NCBI GenBank assembly: GCA_035041965.1
Contig: JAPYMA010001168.1
Location: 1-64,000 of the forward strand
Source of the DNA: Anisakis pegreffii
Taxonomy: Eukaryota; Nematoda; Chromadorea; Rhabditida; Anisakidae
Direction: 5' to 3'
DNA: 64,000 nt
A model generated the notes under the pieces. That model saw nothing but the letters and a program-made list of their open reading frames with translations, had not been told where the DNA came from and did no database searches. The translations under genes and the position numbers were made by a program. Below are positions 15,101 through 27,600 of the stretch, one piece after another. Numbering within the stretch: position 1 is the stretch's first letter; each line of letters opens with the position of its first letter.

Positions 15101-18100
15101 CGGGCGTATGCTCAATGTTAGCATACAAGATAATAACAAAATATAAGGTTAAACTTAAAATCAACTAGCAATAAGATAAAGTAATTTGGAATTATTCAAA
15201 GACTTAATATTATTGATAATATGAAAATAGGCACTGGAACTCTAAACCTACTTACCAGGAAGATATCACTCTGTTTCAAGACAATATGACCGTTTATCTT
15301 TTCAAGCCAACGAATTCAAAGTGTCCCATGCAATGTATATCTTACATGCCAGGTGCATTAGCATAATATACAATAAATAAGTTAATATCTACTCTTAGAG
15401 ACGAACCTAAATGAATTTAGCCGTTGTCCACAAATAAGCTTCAGTCCTACAAGAGACTTGTTGACAAAAGGTTTGACATTGTGATGTTTGCTTAACCAAT
15501 TCCAACAAATAGCACTGACATTTTAGCCAACGACCATTGACGAGATCGATCGTTTGCTTTTATCGTTAGTATAAATAAATAAAAATTTAATTGTAGGGGA
15601 AATTTGCAATGAAATAAGAAATGAGAATGATAGAATTAAACAAGCAATATAAACGAATAAGATGAATACGTCTACAAATGTCAATGGAGAAAAAGATTGC
15701 GACATTTTGATTTGATTGAGGTAAACCAACAAATACTATAAATGCAGAGCACGTTTCTCCAAAAAAATGCAATGAAAGAAAGTAAAAACCATCATTAATG
15801 TCAGAAAATTATCGCAATTTTACCTCAATCGACCACAGAATAATAATATGACAAATTTATTAGTTTGCACTTGAAAACGTAATGCCGTCGTGCAAATGCC
15901 CACTATTATTGCCTCTACTAACACTACCAAACGAGGCAAATGAAACACAAAATCGAAAAAATGATACAAAATCGAAAATCGTTTCTGTGTAAATAAACAT
16001 TGCCAACCGGTAATCATCGTCATTTCTGCAAAGAGATCAATCAAGTCCTTGCAAAATATTCAATCGAATTCCAAAAAAAAATCAAAAAGATTCGAATACA
16101 TAGTCGAATTGCAATTTACGATTCACGATCGCATCTCTTTAAGTCATGGAGTGATGTCAAAGTTATATCAGACAGAATATATCCGATTATATCAGAGAAT
16201 AAATACGAACCGTATAAAGACCAGTGATAATCTCAATTTTCGTATAGTTGCATGTCTTAGATGTCAATTTAAATCTATCTATATCTCAAAAGATCTGCCT
16301 GCCCATCATTACCTTTCCCTATGAGCGATATATAATCTATCAGTCATCACCGAACATTCTTACATCATAAACGCGAACATAACTCGTCAATATACCCTTA
16401 TCCACTTACTTTCATAAGTCAATGACACCATAACAATAAAATGCCGTCAAAGGACCAATCTAAACCCTCACTAAACAAATCACTGCCCTGAATTAATTAA
16501 CGTAGTACTTTCATTGCATATTAAAAATATTCATTCATATTTTTACTGCATAAATAACAAATCTTCCTTCATATTAATCGAATCGAGTAATACAATCTCA
16601 ACAGACAGACATATCAACAAAAACTGATACAAACAGCCTGAAACTCTTCAACAGGAACATGGAAGATTCCACTGATATAGATAATAGTACTGATCTAGAC
16701 ACTTCTGTGATATTCATCTGATAAAATATTGGTTCATTTCACGAATCAATGCACTTAATCCTAATGATAAACTTACTGACAATGAGAAATCAGAGCTTCG
16801 TACTTATGAAAAGAATAGATTGTAGAGTTCATAGAATTAATCAGTGCTATGAACATTCCCTATAATATCATGACAACAAACGAATAACAAATAAGTTCCA
16901 GTTGATATATTCTATAGCGACGGAAAGCATCAATATCGAAAGAGTAATCCATCTCCGAAGAGACCAAATTGAAAGCAGCCGAGGTATAAGACCGATAATG
17001 GATACACTAAAGGGGAGAGCAAAACAAGATAGGAGACTGACTGATACGAATAACAATAACAATTAAAATTTAAAAGTAATTACGTCTTCAACACAAATTT
17101 TTGACAAAAACTGCGAAATTGAGAAGAAGTGAAACGAAACGCAAAGAAAAACATGAGAAAATACTCGTAAAAAGTGATTTCATTCTACTATCATTATTTC
17201 AAATAATCATTTTAAAAAAGATTCACTTCTTCGAAAAATTCTTCATCTTTCTCATATGTGACCGCACCAAAAATCTAACAAAAGAAGAAATCAATCTCTG
17301 AACAAAACAATAAACGAGAATTCAAATTGGAAAATGAACGAAGAAAGTGAATTATTAAGAACATTCTAAAATCTCAACACCAACTCCTCAATTGTTCCAC
17401 TAAATCGAAATTTCGCGTTGAATTTCCATAATATTTCATTAAATGTTATCGAAAAATCCACTGAATTGATTTCATTAATTGTTTGATCAATACTTCGCTA
17501 TACGGAACAGGTATCAATTAAATCAATCGCAACTTTCTCATGAAGACAGTCTTGAAAGTGTTCATGAAAGAACACAAAATAATAATAATAATCAAAATAA
17601 TATTTTCATATTACACTAACTGCAATATATCAACACTTACATTACAATTCCGATATAACGAAAGTCACCAACTCATCACTTTCTATCCTTCAACCTATCT
17701 ATCATCATCTGACCTAATCATTCTTCTCAACTCAAACCCCTCTAACTGATACAGGCACGACGTATCCGCGATGATAACGCAAAGCACTAAGAATCGCTCG
17801 CTCGTCTTTTGCAACGATTATTCTTATAACACACTGATTTATTCAAATAAATAATACCTTTGTTATATTCCACTTAATACAGTTAAAAGTTCCCTAACAT
17901 CAACCAACTTGTATTTATTTCGGCAATAATATTTATATCCAAATATTACGAAACCACTTCTAAACAAAATTCATGCACCCACATTGATATTTTTTCATAG
18001 TTTGCATATAAATTTGTACTTATTTATTCATGCAATTCTCCAAACGCAATTCAATTCCCATTTCCCATCGTTCGTTCATTTCCTTATCACCATCACCATC

Positions 18101-21100
18101 TTCATTTGTGGCATCAATGAATTCTTTTCATTGCAATGCTCGTCAAAAGAACACATCCCATCCCATCCCATCTTCGCATCAAGTGAATAGCAAATGAATA
18201 ACCAACCGACCGAAATCAAATGAAAATCGAATAAAACCATCATTCTGCACCCAAAGATTCGATGAACATTGGAATCTCTCTCAACGATCGTCATGTCATG
18301 ATTTTGAGAATGGCAATTGGAATATGATTAAGTTTATTTGCTTGAATGCATCACACTCTCACGTCATCTAGCTGCTTGCTTGTACATTACCCATTCTTTT
18401 TACTTATAATTGCATGACTGCTCAAGATTGTACACATTTCGATTCCAGTAATGACCCACACAAACGAATACTTATTCAGGCTTGTATGTTCATCAAACAT
18501 TCAACATTCACGACTTACATTCTAGAATTTATCAAATAACTTCCCAAAAAATTTTGGTGAAAATATCAATATCAACAATATCAATTTAGAAACCAGTTTT
18601 TTTGCTTGTCGTCAACAACAATAAAACCTACCATCTTCTTCCGCTCATATGCTGTTAGAAGAAATAAACTATTTAATAAAATCAATTGATTAAAACAAAA
18701 ACAAAAACATTCGAAAAGAAAAGCAAGCAAGCAATCTCACGTTTAGATGCGGACGACTTGGAGTCGAAGTCGGGCAACGAAGTGGACGGATCATTCGGCG
18801 ATAACGACGGATGAGGGCACTCCTCAGCACCCATATCCGGCCCTACCACATCACCACTAAAAGCAAACGAAATTTCTGCGCGATACAACGAATGATCGAA
18901 AGAATTTTTCAGAAGAAAAAATTTCCGCAAGAAACTTCTTTTATGCAATGGAACTGGTATTGAAACGAACATCGATTAATTTCCACACTCACATTTCCAT
19001 TCAGCTTTGATCAATTTTGAAAGACTTTTTCAGACATCCGCAACTGATTGTGAGAATTTTCAACAATAAACCAAAATCATCTGCGTTATTATATCAAACT
19101 ATATTTGTGCTGAACAATCGTTCACTTGCACCGTTACATATGAATTCTGCTGACTGTAAGTGCGTCCCACTAACCATGCAAGTTTCTGTGCGAGGTAGTT
19201 CGGTGCTCGGCGCATAACACCCGTTGAGCCGTGTCGTTGCTGCTCAAAAATACGTCTTGCGCTCTGCAGTGTTCCAGGACGTGGCATACCCTCCACTGAT
19301 GAAACACTTCTGCAAAAGTTATCGTATCTGAGTCAGACTGGATCATTCAATACTAACATCACCAAACAATACCAGCCAGTCAGTCACAAAGCGAGTTTAT
19401 AGAAACGAAACGCAATGAATGATTATTCTACGATGATTGTGATATGACTGTATGCTCGAACACATTACTTTGCAATTTAATATCAGCACACAGTAATGTC
19501 CTTCCTTCCAGCAAATGATGAAGGCAATAATAATAATAAAAGTAATAACAATAACCTATTCGCTGCACCATTGCTTGGAGAGAAATAGCGTTTGGCATAA
19601 ATCTGCGAGTTGGCGATATTCGCCGACTGCAGCAACGGTGAGCAATTGAGATCTGATGCGTTACTATCACTCTCACCACTTGTCGTATCACGCGATATGC
19701 GACTGCCTGGATGATATCGTTCCACCTGCAACACAACAAGCAATTATCTTTAAATCACTCAGTACATTTGCTGGCTGTTCACTAAGAATTTCTAAGTTGA
19801 AGCGTTCACATCCACCTCAAATGTTTCCAGTTTCAAAAGCTTCACTTACGTCTAAAAATGTTCAAATTTTTTCAATAAATTTCTTCACAACATTCTAACC
19901 ATAAGCACATCGAAAGCAAACAAATGTTTATCAAATCAAATGTGATCAGAACTTCACAACGAATGAATTTCTAGTGAAAAAATAATAAAATTACTACTGA
20001 TCTTAAGAACTGACCCTCTTTTGAACAGCACCTTTGCCTCGTTGATTACGAGGCAGTGTTGCCGATGAGTAGTACGGCTCGGTGTCAATGTCCTCACCTG
20101 GTGCACGTGTCGAATCTTCACTTAGTGCTATCTGTGTCAAATCTGGATTGCTGAAATTATACTAATCATATGACAACTGATTGAATGAATAATGATCGAT
20201 TCCAAAATGCATGAACGCTTTGGATACGGTTTACATTCTCCACGCTTCTTATCAACACTACCTAGAACAAGCACCAACTCCCTCAAAAATGCGCAAGCAA
20301 TTCATCCCGGATGTTTGCAAAACTCTCACTGTCAGCATTCAAACCGCTCGCAAGTGACCGAATTAAATTCCGTGCTCTGATAAGTTTTATTTAGAGATTT
20401 GTTAAGATAAGACACGTCAATAACGAATTATAAAAGGCAATCAATAATGCCCTATAAAATTCATTAATGAATTTACTTAACTGCAGATATCATGGCTTAA
20501 TTATAAAATATCTATTTCATTTTCTGATCTCACATCACACATCGCAAATGAAAGCAATCCTACCTTGCTTTCTTCAATTTTTCAATTGTCTGCGCAAGCC
20601 TTGTTGGTGCTCTTCTGGTCGTATAAGAGACACTTTCATCGGCGGAATCACCCACGGCTTGCTGCGCTCCAGGACTGTTATTGAGGTTGCCCACTGAACG
20701 TGCGATTTGTCGATTTCTCATCAGCGATTCGGGTTTCGTCTCGAAATCCGCACCCGGCATTGTGGCTGTTGGATCGTTGGGGGTGGGAGCATTTGCTGCC
20801 GATGTCAGTTGTTGTTGACTTGCGGAGAGTTGCGGGGCAGTGGAGAAGCGTAGGTTACCGATCGATCTCGAACGTGACATATGCAGCGATGTCGCATTAA
20901 GTCCACTCTCGTCCCCAATTGGCATCGCCAGATTCTCCTGCGATTTACGCAAACGATCGCGCATCTCATTCAGTTTAGACAGGGCTGCCGACGAATGTTG
21001 TGAGGCACCAACTCCAACGGCACGCAGATTTGTTCTCGATGAGGATGGCGTGATGCGAGTGGATGTCATGGTGACATTCGAATATGTTGACATATCAGAA

Positions 21101-21683
21101 TCCTGCAATCAGTTATTTGAGCTTGACGCTCTTCCGCACCTCTTATTTACTGCTCTCGCTCTTCGAAAGCTGCATACAAGACCATATCTAAATAAATAAA
21201 TAAACAACCAGCACTGAAGTGCGCTTTGTTCAGAAACAAACGAACAAATCCCCGAATCTGTTCGCTTAAAAATTGAATTCAGCCACAACATCAACGAGAA
21301 GTCAGTCCACTAGTAAGTACCGAAGACTCGTTGGAATAATTTGTTCGAAAGTTCAAATCGACGAAACATCACACGATAACGCGAATGCACGTATTCGGAA
21401 GATGAATTCCGATGCATCCATCACTACACACATGCCCTCTGTGTCTGTGTCCGATGATTTTGCATTGCTGCAGTCAATGCAAATGAAAATTATATCAATC
21501 GTTCACTTTCATTTCACTTCACAAACTAACCGAAACTGAAATGCAACAAAAAAAACTATGCGCATCGTTTTACCTGTCGACGCGATTTGCGCAGATAATC
21601 ATCATTCAACGTGTTCAACGCCAAATGCGATGGACTTTGACTACGACTTCGTAAATGCAAATCTGATGTTGTATAGTCATCCT
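12164..21683 (-). other. wdr62: WDR62-like gene: C-terminal exons and stop
   Basis: Nine exons in phase: 21574-21683, 20564-21102, 20015-20150, 19556-19725, 19175-19309, 18741-18856, 13095-14131, 12769-12932 and 12164-12347. Motifs include [33 protein letters not shown] and [16 protein letters not shown]. The largest exon (1037 nt) has an AAT-coded Asn run and near its end [22 protein letters not shown]. That segment matches the helical region near the C-terminus of MAPKBP1 (cf. LRGSVRQAVRLYHSV), with [18 protein letters not shown] in the next exon. The last exon ends [11 protein letters not shown] and stop. These helices are the likely dimerisation part of the family. The GTTGGA donor at 12768 is weak but keeps phase. 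Confidence 0.8.
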
Positions 21684-24600
21684 CTGCAATACAATCTTAT
21701 TTTATGCAATTATATTTATAAGCCTAATAATGCTTCTCATTAATAAAAACTGTTGGATTGGATATCTATCAAATTGCTTAATTGATTGTGAGTTAGGTCT
21801 GAATAGAGTGTTTGTTTGGCTTGATATGCTGTTGTGTCGAGTGAAAACTGTTCAGCAGATATGCTGCTGAAGGGAGAAATCCGATTCAAAACGAAAAAAG
21901 CTGCACTCCCACATCAGTGAAAAGTATTACAGACAGATCTAAGAAACAACTCGGCATTAATGAATAATTAGCTGAAGAGAAGAAAGATGACAACAACAAA
22001 ACACATGGCTTAATGAAAATGATCAATAGCTCAACAAAACAGAATACTAATTCTATTGTAACTTATCCATAAACCATTGCAGAGTGATTGTGGTGGTCAG
22101 CAACGATAATAACAGTAACAATGGCAATAAGAAGATGATAAGAGTAGTGATCTTATCGTGTTCTTATCATCAACAAATCGAGTCGATACGAGAAAGCGAA
22201 TCAAACCTTCGACAAGAGTATAAAGTGTCGGATAAACACCGGCCGATGGTCGATGTGCACTCGACGATTGCATCACATAATAAGGATGATGATGCAATTC
22301 GCTGATGAGCAATGTGCACAAGAACGCCCAAAAAAATGCAGCTTTTCACTAGTCAACAATGTGCTGCGCTAATGAGCCAGCAGAAATATACACCTTAGTT
22401 CAGTGATGATGGATGATAGACAAATAGATAAATATTGTTCAGCTAAGCGGATTATTGCACTGATAATCTTATTTGACGTTCCAAATGGGTTTCTTCGATT
22501 GAACTTATTTGACGGATGATGAAACGAATATTGTGTTGTGTTAAGCATTAAAATGAAATATAACGAGTACACTGCACACAGCCGTGTAAGCTGAACTGAT
22601 TCAACTATTATATTTTGTATTGTTCAGTGGCAGATTGTAATTTCAGTTGAGCTCAAATAGTCCAGATCAATGTTGTATAGTACAGAGATCTTGTTTTAAG
22701 TATATCCGATGGATGGAATCGAAGCCAATACATCGCAGCTTATCATCACAATCTTCATTGATTTAAATCAGCTGAACGAACGAATGCCAAGTAATAAAAC
22801 GTGAAATAATGAATAAAACTTTTTCTTGGATCTCAAAAATGCAAATGAATCGGCCTCACTGAATCATATCATCCTCATTGATCAATAGTTCTCCTCATTC
22901 AATGTAAATTTTGAGATAAAAATAATTTCCTTTTTCAATTAATCGTTTTCTCTTTCGATCTCCTCACGCGGCTGGCTATCGCGATGTGTGGTACTAATTC
23001 GTTACTCTCTCAATTCATTCAACGAATATCATACCAAATAAATCCTGTCTGTACACATTACAATCACATTATATGAATATTTTATTCACAATGTTCTGTG
23101 ATAATTCATGGGCATTAAAAACCATCGAATGTGGCGGTATTCCATGGATTGAAAAATTCATGGTTACCAAATGACTGTTTGCTTGTATTAAAATGCATTG
23201 TTTGCATGTGAGCAACATGTGCATGTGCTATGCTACTTAGACTTGTGGCATCCACTGCCTAATTTGAATTCATAATCGATTCCAATGTTGAATTGACAAC
23301 AGATTCTGATGGCATTACAAAGAAATAAAGATGATCGGTTCTTATGGTATTATGAAGCAATAAATTTTGATTGTAATGACGATAAACTAATAATAAATTC
23401 CGACTATATTATTATCAATTTCAGTTCTGCGCGTATTACAAAACAACTGATTCTGATGGTAATGATGCAATTCGTAGAAGTTTCGTTAGATACAGATATG
23501 AGGCTTACAGATGAGAATTACGATAGTTTTCGTGAGGAACTGATAACAATTGAACGTATATTGACGACATATGCGAACACTGCTTGTGGCTGCAAAAAAT
23601 AATAGCAATTTTAAGAACCTGCACCGCGTTGACAAATAATATTATACGCTAAAGCACAAACAAGGCATAAGCAGCAATCACTGACTGATATTTCGTTTAC
23701 CAACAGCGATTCTCAACAAAAAAAACGTTCCGTCAACACAGATGCATGGCATCTGTTGTTCGCTACCCAAACCGTTCACTAAGGAATCATTACAGCTGCT
23801 CGAAGCTTCGACGGTTGCACGCAATGTGCGAAGGTTTAGAAAAAGTGAGAATTCGGTGTAGAAGGTCCAAAAAACCTGCACCATAACATAGTGAATTAGA
23901 AAGAAACAACCATTGTGAGAAGAAAATATTACAAGAATGATAAACAGATATCAAACATCGTAGAAGGCAAACCAAATGAAACTAAGTGTGAACAAATCGT
24001 TCAAAATAAACAAACAATGAAAACCAAAAAGAAGACTTCACATATTCTCCATAAAAATAAACGAAAACCCAACAAAAAAACAAAAGAAAAGTGAGAATAC
24101 GAGTGAAAAAGTGAAAAATTTGTTAAGGGTTTAATGCGAAATTTGATACCTTGGCGAGAAATTGTATGAGAAGGTGATTTGCTATTATCATTACTACTAT
24201 CGGTGATCATCGCGGTGACTGTCGCAATCATTGTTGCTATTGAATTATTGTTATTATTATTATTCGAATTTGCATCATTCTGATTTGTCGACGTCTTATC
24301 CGTATCTTTCACTTGTTGCTGTTGTTGTTCTATATTAGCAATAGTGATACGACGATTTTTAAGTCGATGCATTGTGCGTTGATGTCTTGAACTTCGCCTT
24401 CCGATACTGCCTCCACCTGATGAATCGTCCGAGGTATTCATCATACTCAACAAAGCTGACGTATTCTGCTGATAGAGACGTCCACCACTACCCCCCGTAA
24501 CCGGATATGTTGGATTCAGCATCATCGAGGAATGCGATCCGGGTGATTCGGATTCTGAAACGATAGCCAGTAGCAACAACACACACACACTTATGTGAAC

Positions 24601-27600
24601 AACATTCGTTTTGTGAGAAGAATACATTCGAACTTCGAACTGATGAAATGAAGAAGTAATGGTGGTCAGTGAACAGAAAAACACACAAGCATGATATGAT
24701 CACAGCAAACTTGTCTTGTTAATACAATATTTTGGTTTGTTATTATTTAAGGATAACTTAACGTTATTTCATTGGTTGCCGTGAATTTTTGCAAACAGTC
24801 TATTTCAATTACTGAGGATATACATTAAGGTAGCAATAACCTGATCTAGAGCCTTCTCTTTCGGACTTAGAAAACATTTCGCTCATTTCGAACGAAGCAG
24901 ACAACAGTGCCGCTAATTAATTGTAAGCTAATATAATTCTTCAAGACATCACTACTCATCAATACTTCTTCGAAAACTGATAATACTTAAAACTGTTCCG
25001 CATAGATCCATATATATTGCTTCTGAATTTGAAAAGAAATTCGTTCTGAAGAACACAAATTTGTTAATGAAGCTTTAGCTGCTCGGCACAAAAACATTCG
25101 ACTCAAATAAGGATGATTAGGCGAAACCATACAAAGCGATTCGGCAAGCAAATAATTAGGCGGAAGGCCATTGCACATTGAACACATAGAGAATATATTA
25201 TGTATGTTGGCGCATTTCACTGAGTTTTGCGAGGAGAACTACTCAAACGCACAACATTCCACAAGATTAGATAAATGCCTGGAGCAGATATGGAACATGA
25301 TCGATATTTCTCCCACTGAACTTTTGCAAGCCATATTAATCTTATCCCTCAAAGAGTGCAATTTCTCTCAGAGAAACATCCATGCATTCAGTCAGATGGT
25401 GAGATGGATGGACACTTTCAATGCAATAATCCCAATTGCTGCTTCGATTCAAACATTCCCATTTCAGAATCAGAATAACGATCATTCATTTCAGTCCCAA
25501 TCTGATTATCTCTTCATTGAATAATCATTCAAAAAAATCTAATGTAAGCCATCATGCATCCTAATTGTGTAAGAATTACAACCTGAAAAAAACTGACAAT
25601 AGCACAATTGCAGCCAATAAACGCACTCTTCCATGCCTGATTTTCTTCCGTGTCTAAACATTTGCCTAGCCTAATATTAAACGAGCTGATTTGTCATAAT
25701 ACAAGCAATTCATTAATCAAACACCAGAACTGGTCAGAAGTGTCGCTGGCCAATGTGAAGAAAATTGCAGTTTCGACAAACTCAAATAAAAAATCTGTTA
25801 CGTAACTTAAAACTATCATCATCATCATGACCGTAACGATACCACTACAAAAAGTCAATACAAGCAGCATTCAGTCGATTTCTCAAATCAAACGGAAAAT
25901 TTTTGGCTTACAGTTTTCATTCAAACTAAATCACACTAAAAGCAATAAGAAGACCACAGATAAATGCAATGCATTGCAAAATGCTCGTTTTGTTATCATA
26001 TAAATTGAAATTTTTCGATAAAATGTTATATTGCCAATTCATCACTTCAAATCATTATCATAACTACATTCCAACTCTGATCTACTTTAGTTCACTCACA
26101 TGAAACAAATTTGTTATATTCACGTCAAATTCAATACTATTAAAATAATTGTTACTATTATCATTATCACTCATCAGCTTCAACGCCAATAATAATATAA
26201 CAGTGATCATCGCAGCTATCATTAAGCCAACTAAGGCTCAATTATCAATTTCGCGCTTCTTCGATCAGAATAAAAACGACTGTCTTCTGATCAATAATGA
26301 CTTAACACACCGGATAATCCTGAGATGCTGTCTCAGGGCTCAATTTCTGCTCTGAATATGATTAATGAATCGAACAATAGTTCTTCTTTAAATCGAATCC
26401 ATCAAAGACACTTACGTCGTCTTTGAATGGAATTAGCAGCCGCATAATGTGCACTCGAGAATTGCATATTACTCGCTGAACGTCGTGCGGTTATGCTTGC
26501 AGGGGTCCATATGGTTCGGGGCTGCAATCATTTTACATCAATACGCCTCATTTATATCAATGCCAACAACCAAAAACACCCCAATCATCACATCATTACC
26601 GTTTTTTCTTTAAAAAGCTGTCATTCTCTTAAAATATATCAACTACCCTACCGGTTTCTTAAAAAAAAAAACCGGGTTCAACGTGAAATCTGTAGGAGAT
26701 CTATCTTGATGATGCAGAAGAAGCAATTGAGAAATCGCATCGCTGCATTTCTGTGCGCAATGCGCAATATCCTACCTCAGGTGTCGATGCAGCCACTGGG
26801 CTGTTCAAAATGTAACGTTTCGAGAGACTGTTTCGTTCCGCAGATGTTCTAGTAAATGATTCAGTTGTAGTAGCAGCCCCTTTGTCATCTGATTGTCGAT
26901 TGAATAGATTGCTAGATTGATTGTTGTTCGTTGAGTGCTGTTGCTGTTGTTGTTTCATTAAGATTGCCATCATTTCGGCATTAGTATGATTACTCACTTG
27001 TGGTGGTGGAGGAATTGTCGATAGTGGAATGCCTTCTCTCATGGATCCGGACGAAATCTGCTGTGGAGGCGATACCATCATCGGATTTTGGTATTGTGAA
27101 TACTGTTGATGGGACGGCTGCGACTGAGACGACGCATGGGGACGAGGTAACGTCTGACTGAACGCGGTAGTCGATGGCACTGAACTGCTTACCACAGGCG
27201 ATGCTCCTGCTGAAACTTATTTTTTATACGAACACTAAATAATAATCACCTTTTATGAACTCATCTAGCTCCTCATTCATTTGCTCATTAATCTACTCAC
27301 AATCAATTATTTTCTTATTAATTCACTCCTTCCCACCAACTACTAGGTGTGGCAGAAACTTCTCAGGCAGCTACACTAGCAAACTGATATAATAGAACAT
27401 TGCTTCTCTATGTAGAGCAGTGGTTCTCACAGAGGGTGAAATTACTCATTTTGGAGGTGTAATGGAGGAGGTTGAAAAGTTTCATTAACTGAGCATGTAA
27501 ATGCGGTTAGTTGATGGCGATACTCTTCATTCATCTATTTTCTGAGTATCTGGTTTGGGCCTATCAGGGTTTTCATTCGTTTTAACATGATTTTCATTCT

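Noticed and set aside
16000..16324. Overlapping plus-strand ORFs of 75 and 91 codons
   Set aside because: Lys/Ile/Ser-rich, AT-driven composition with no splice sites or domain; typical chance ORFs in an intron.
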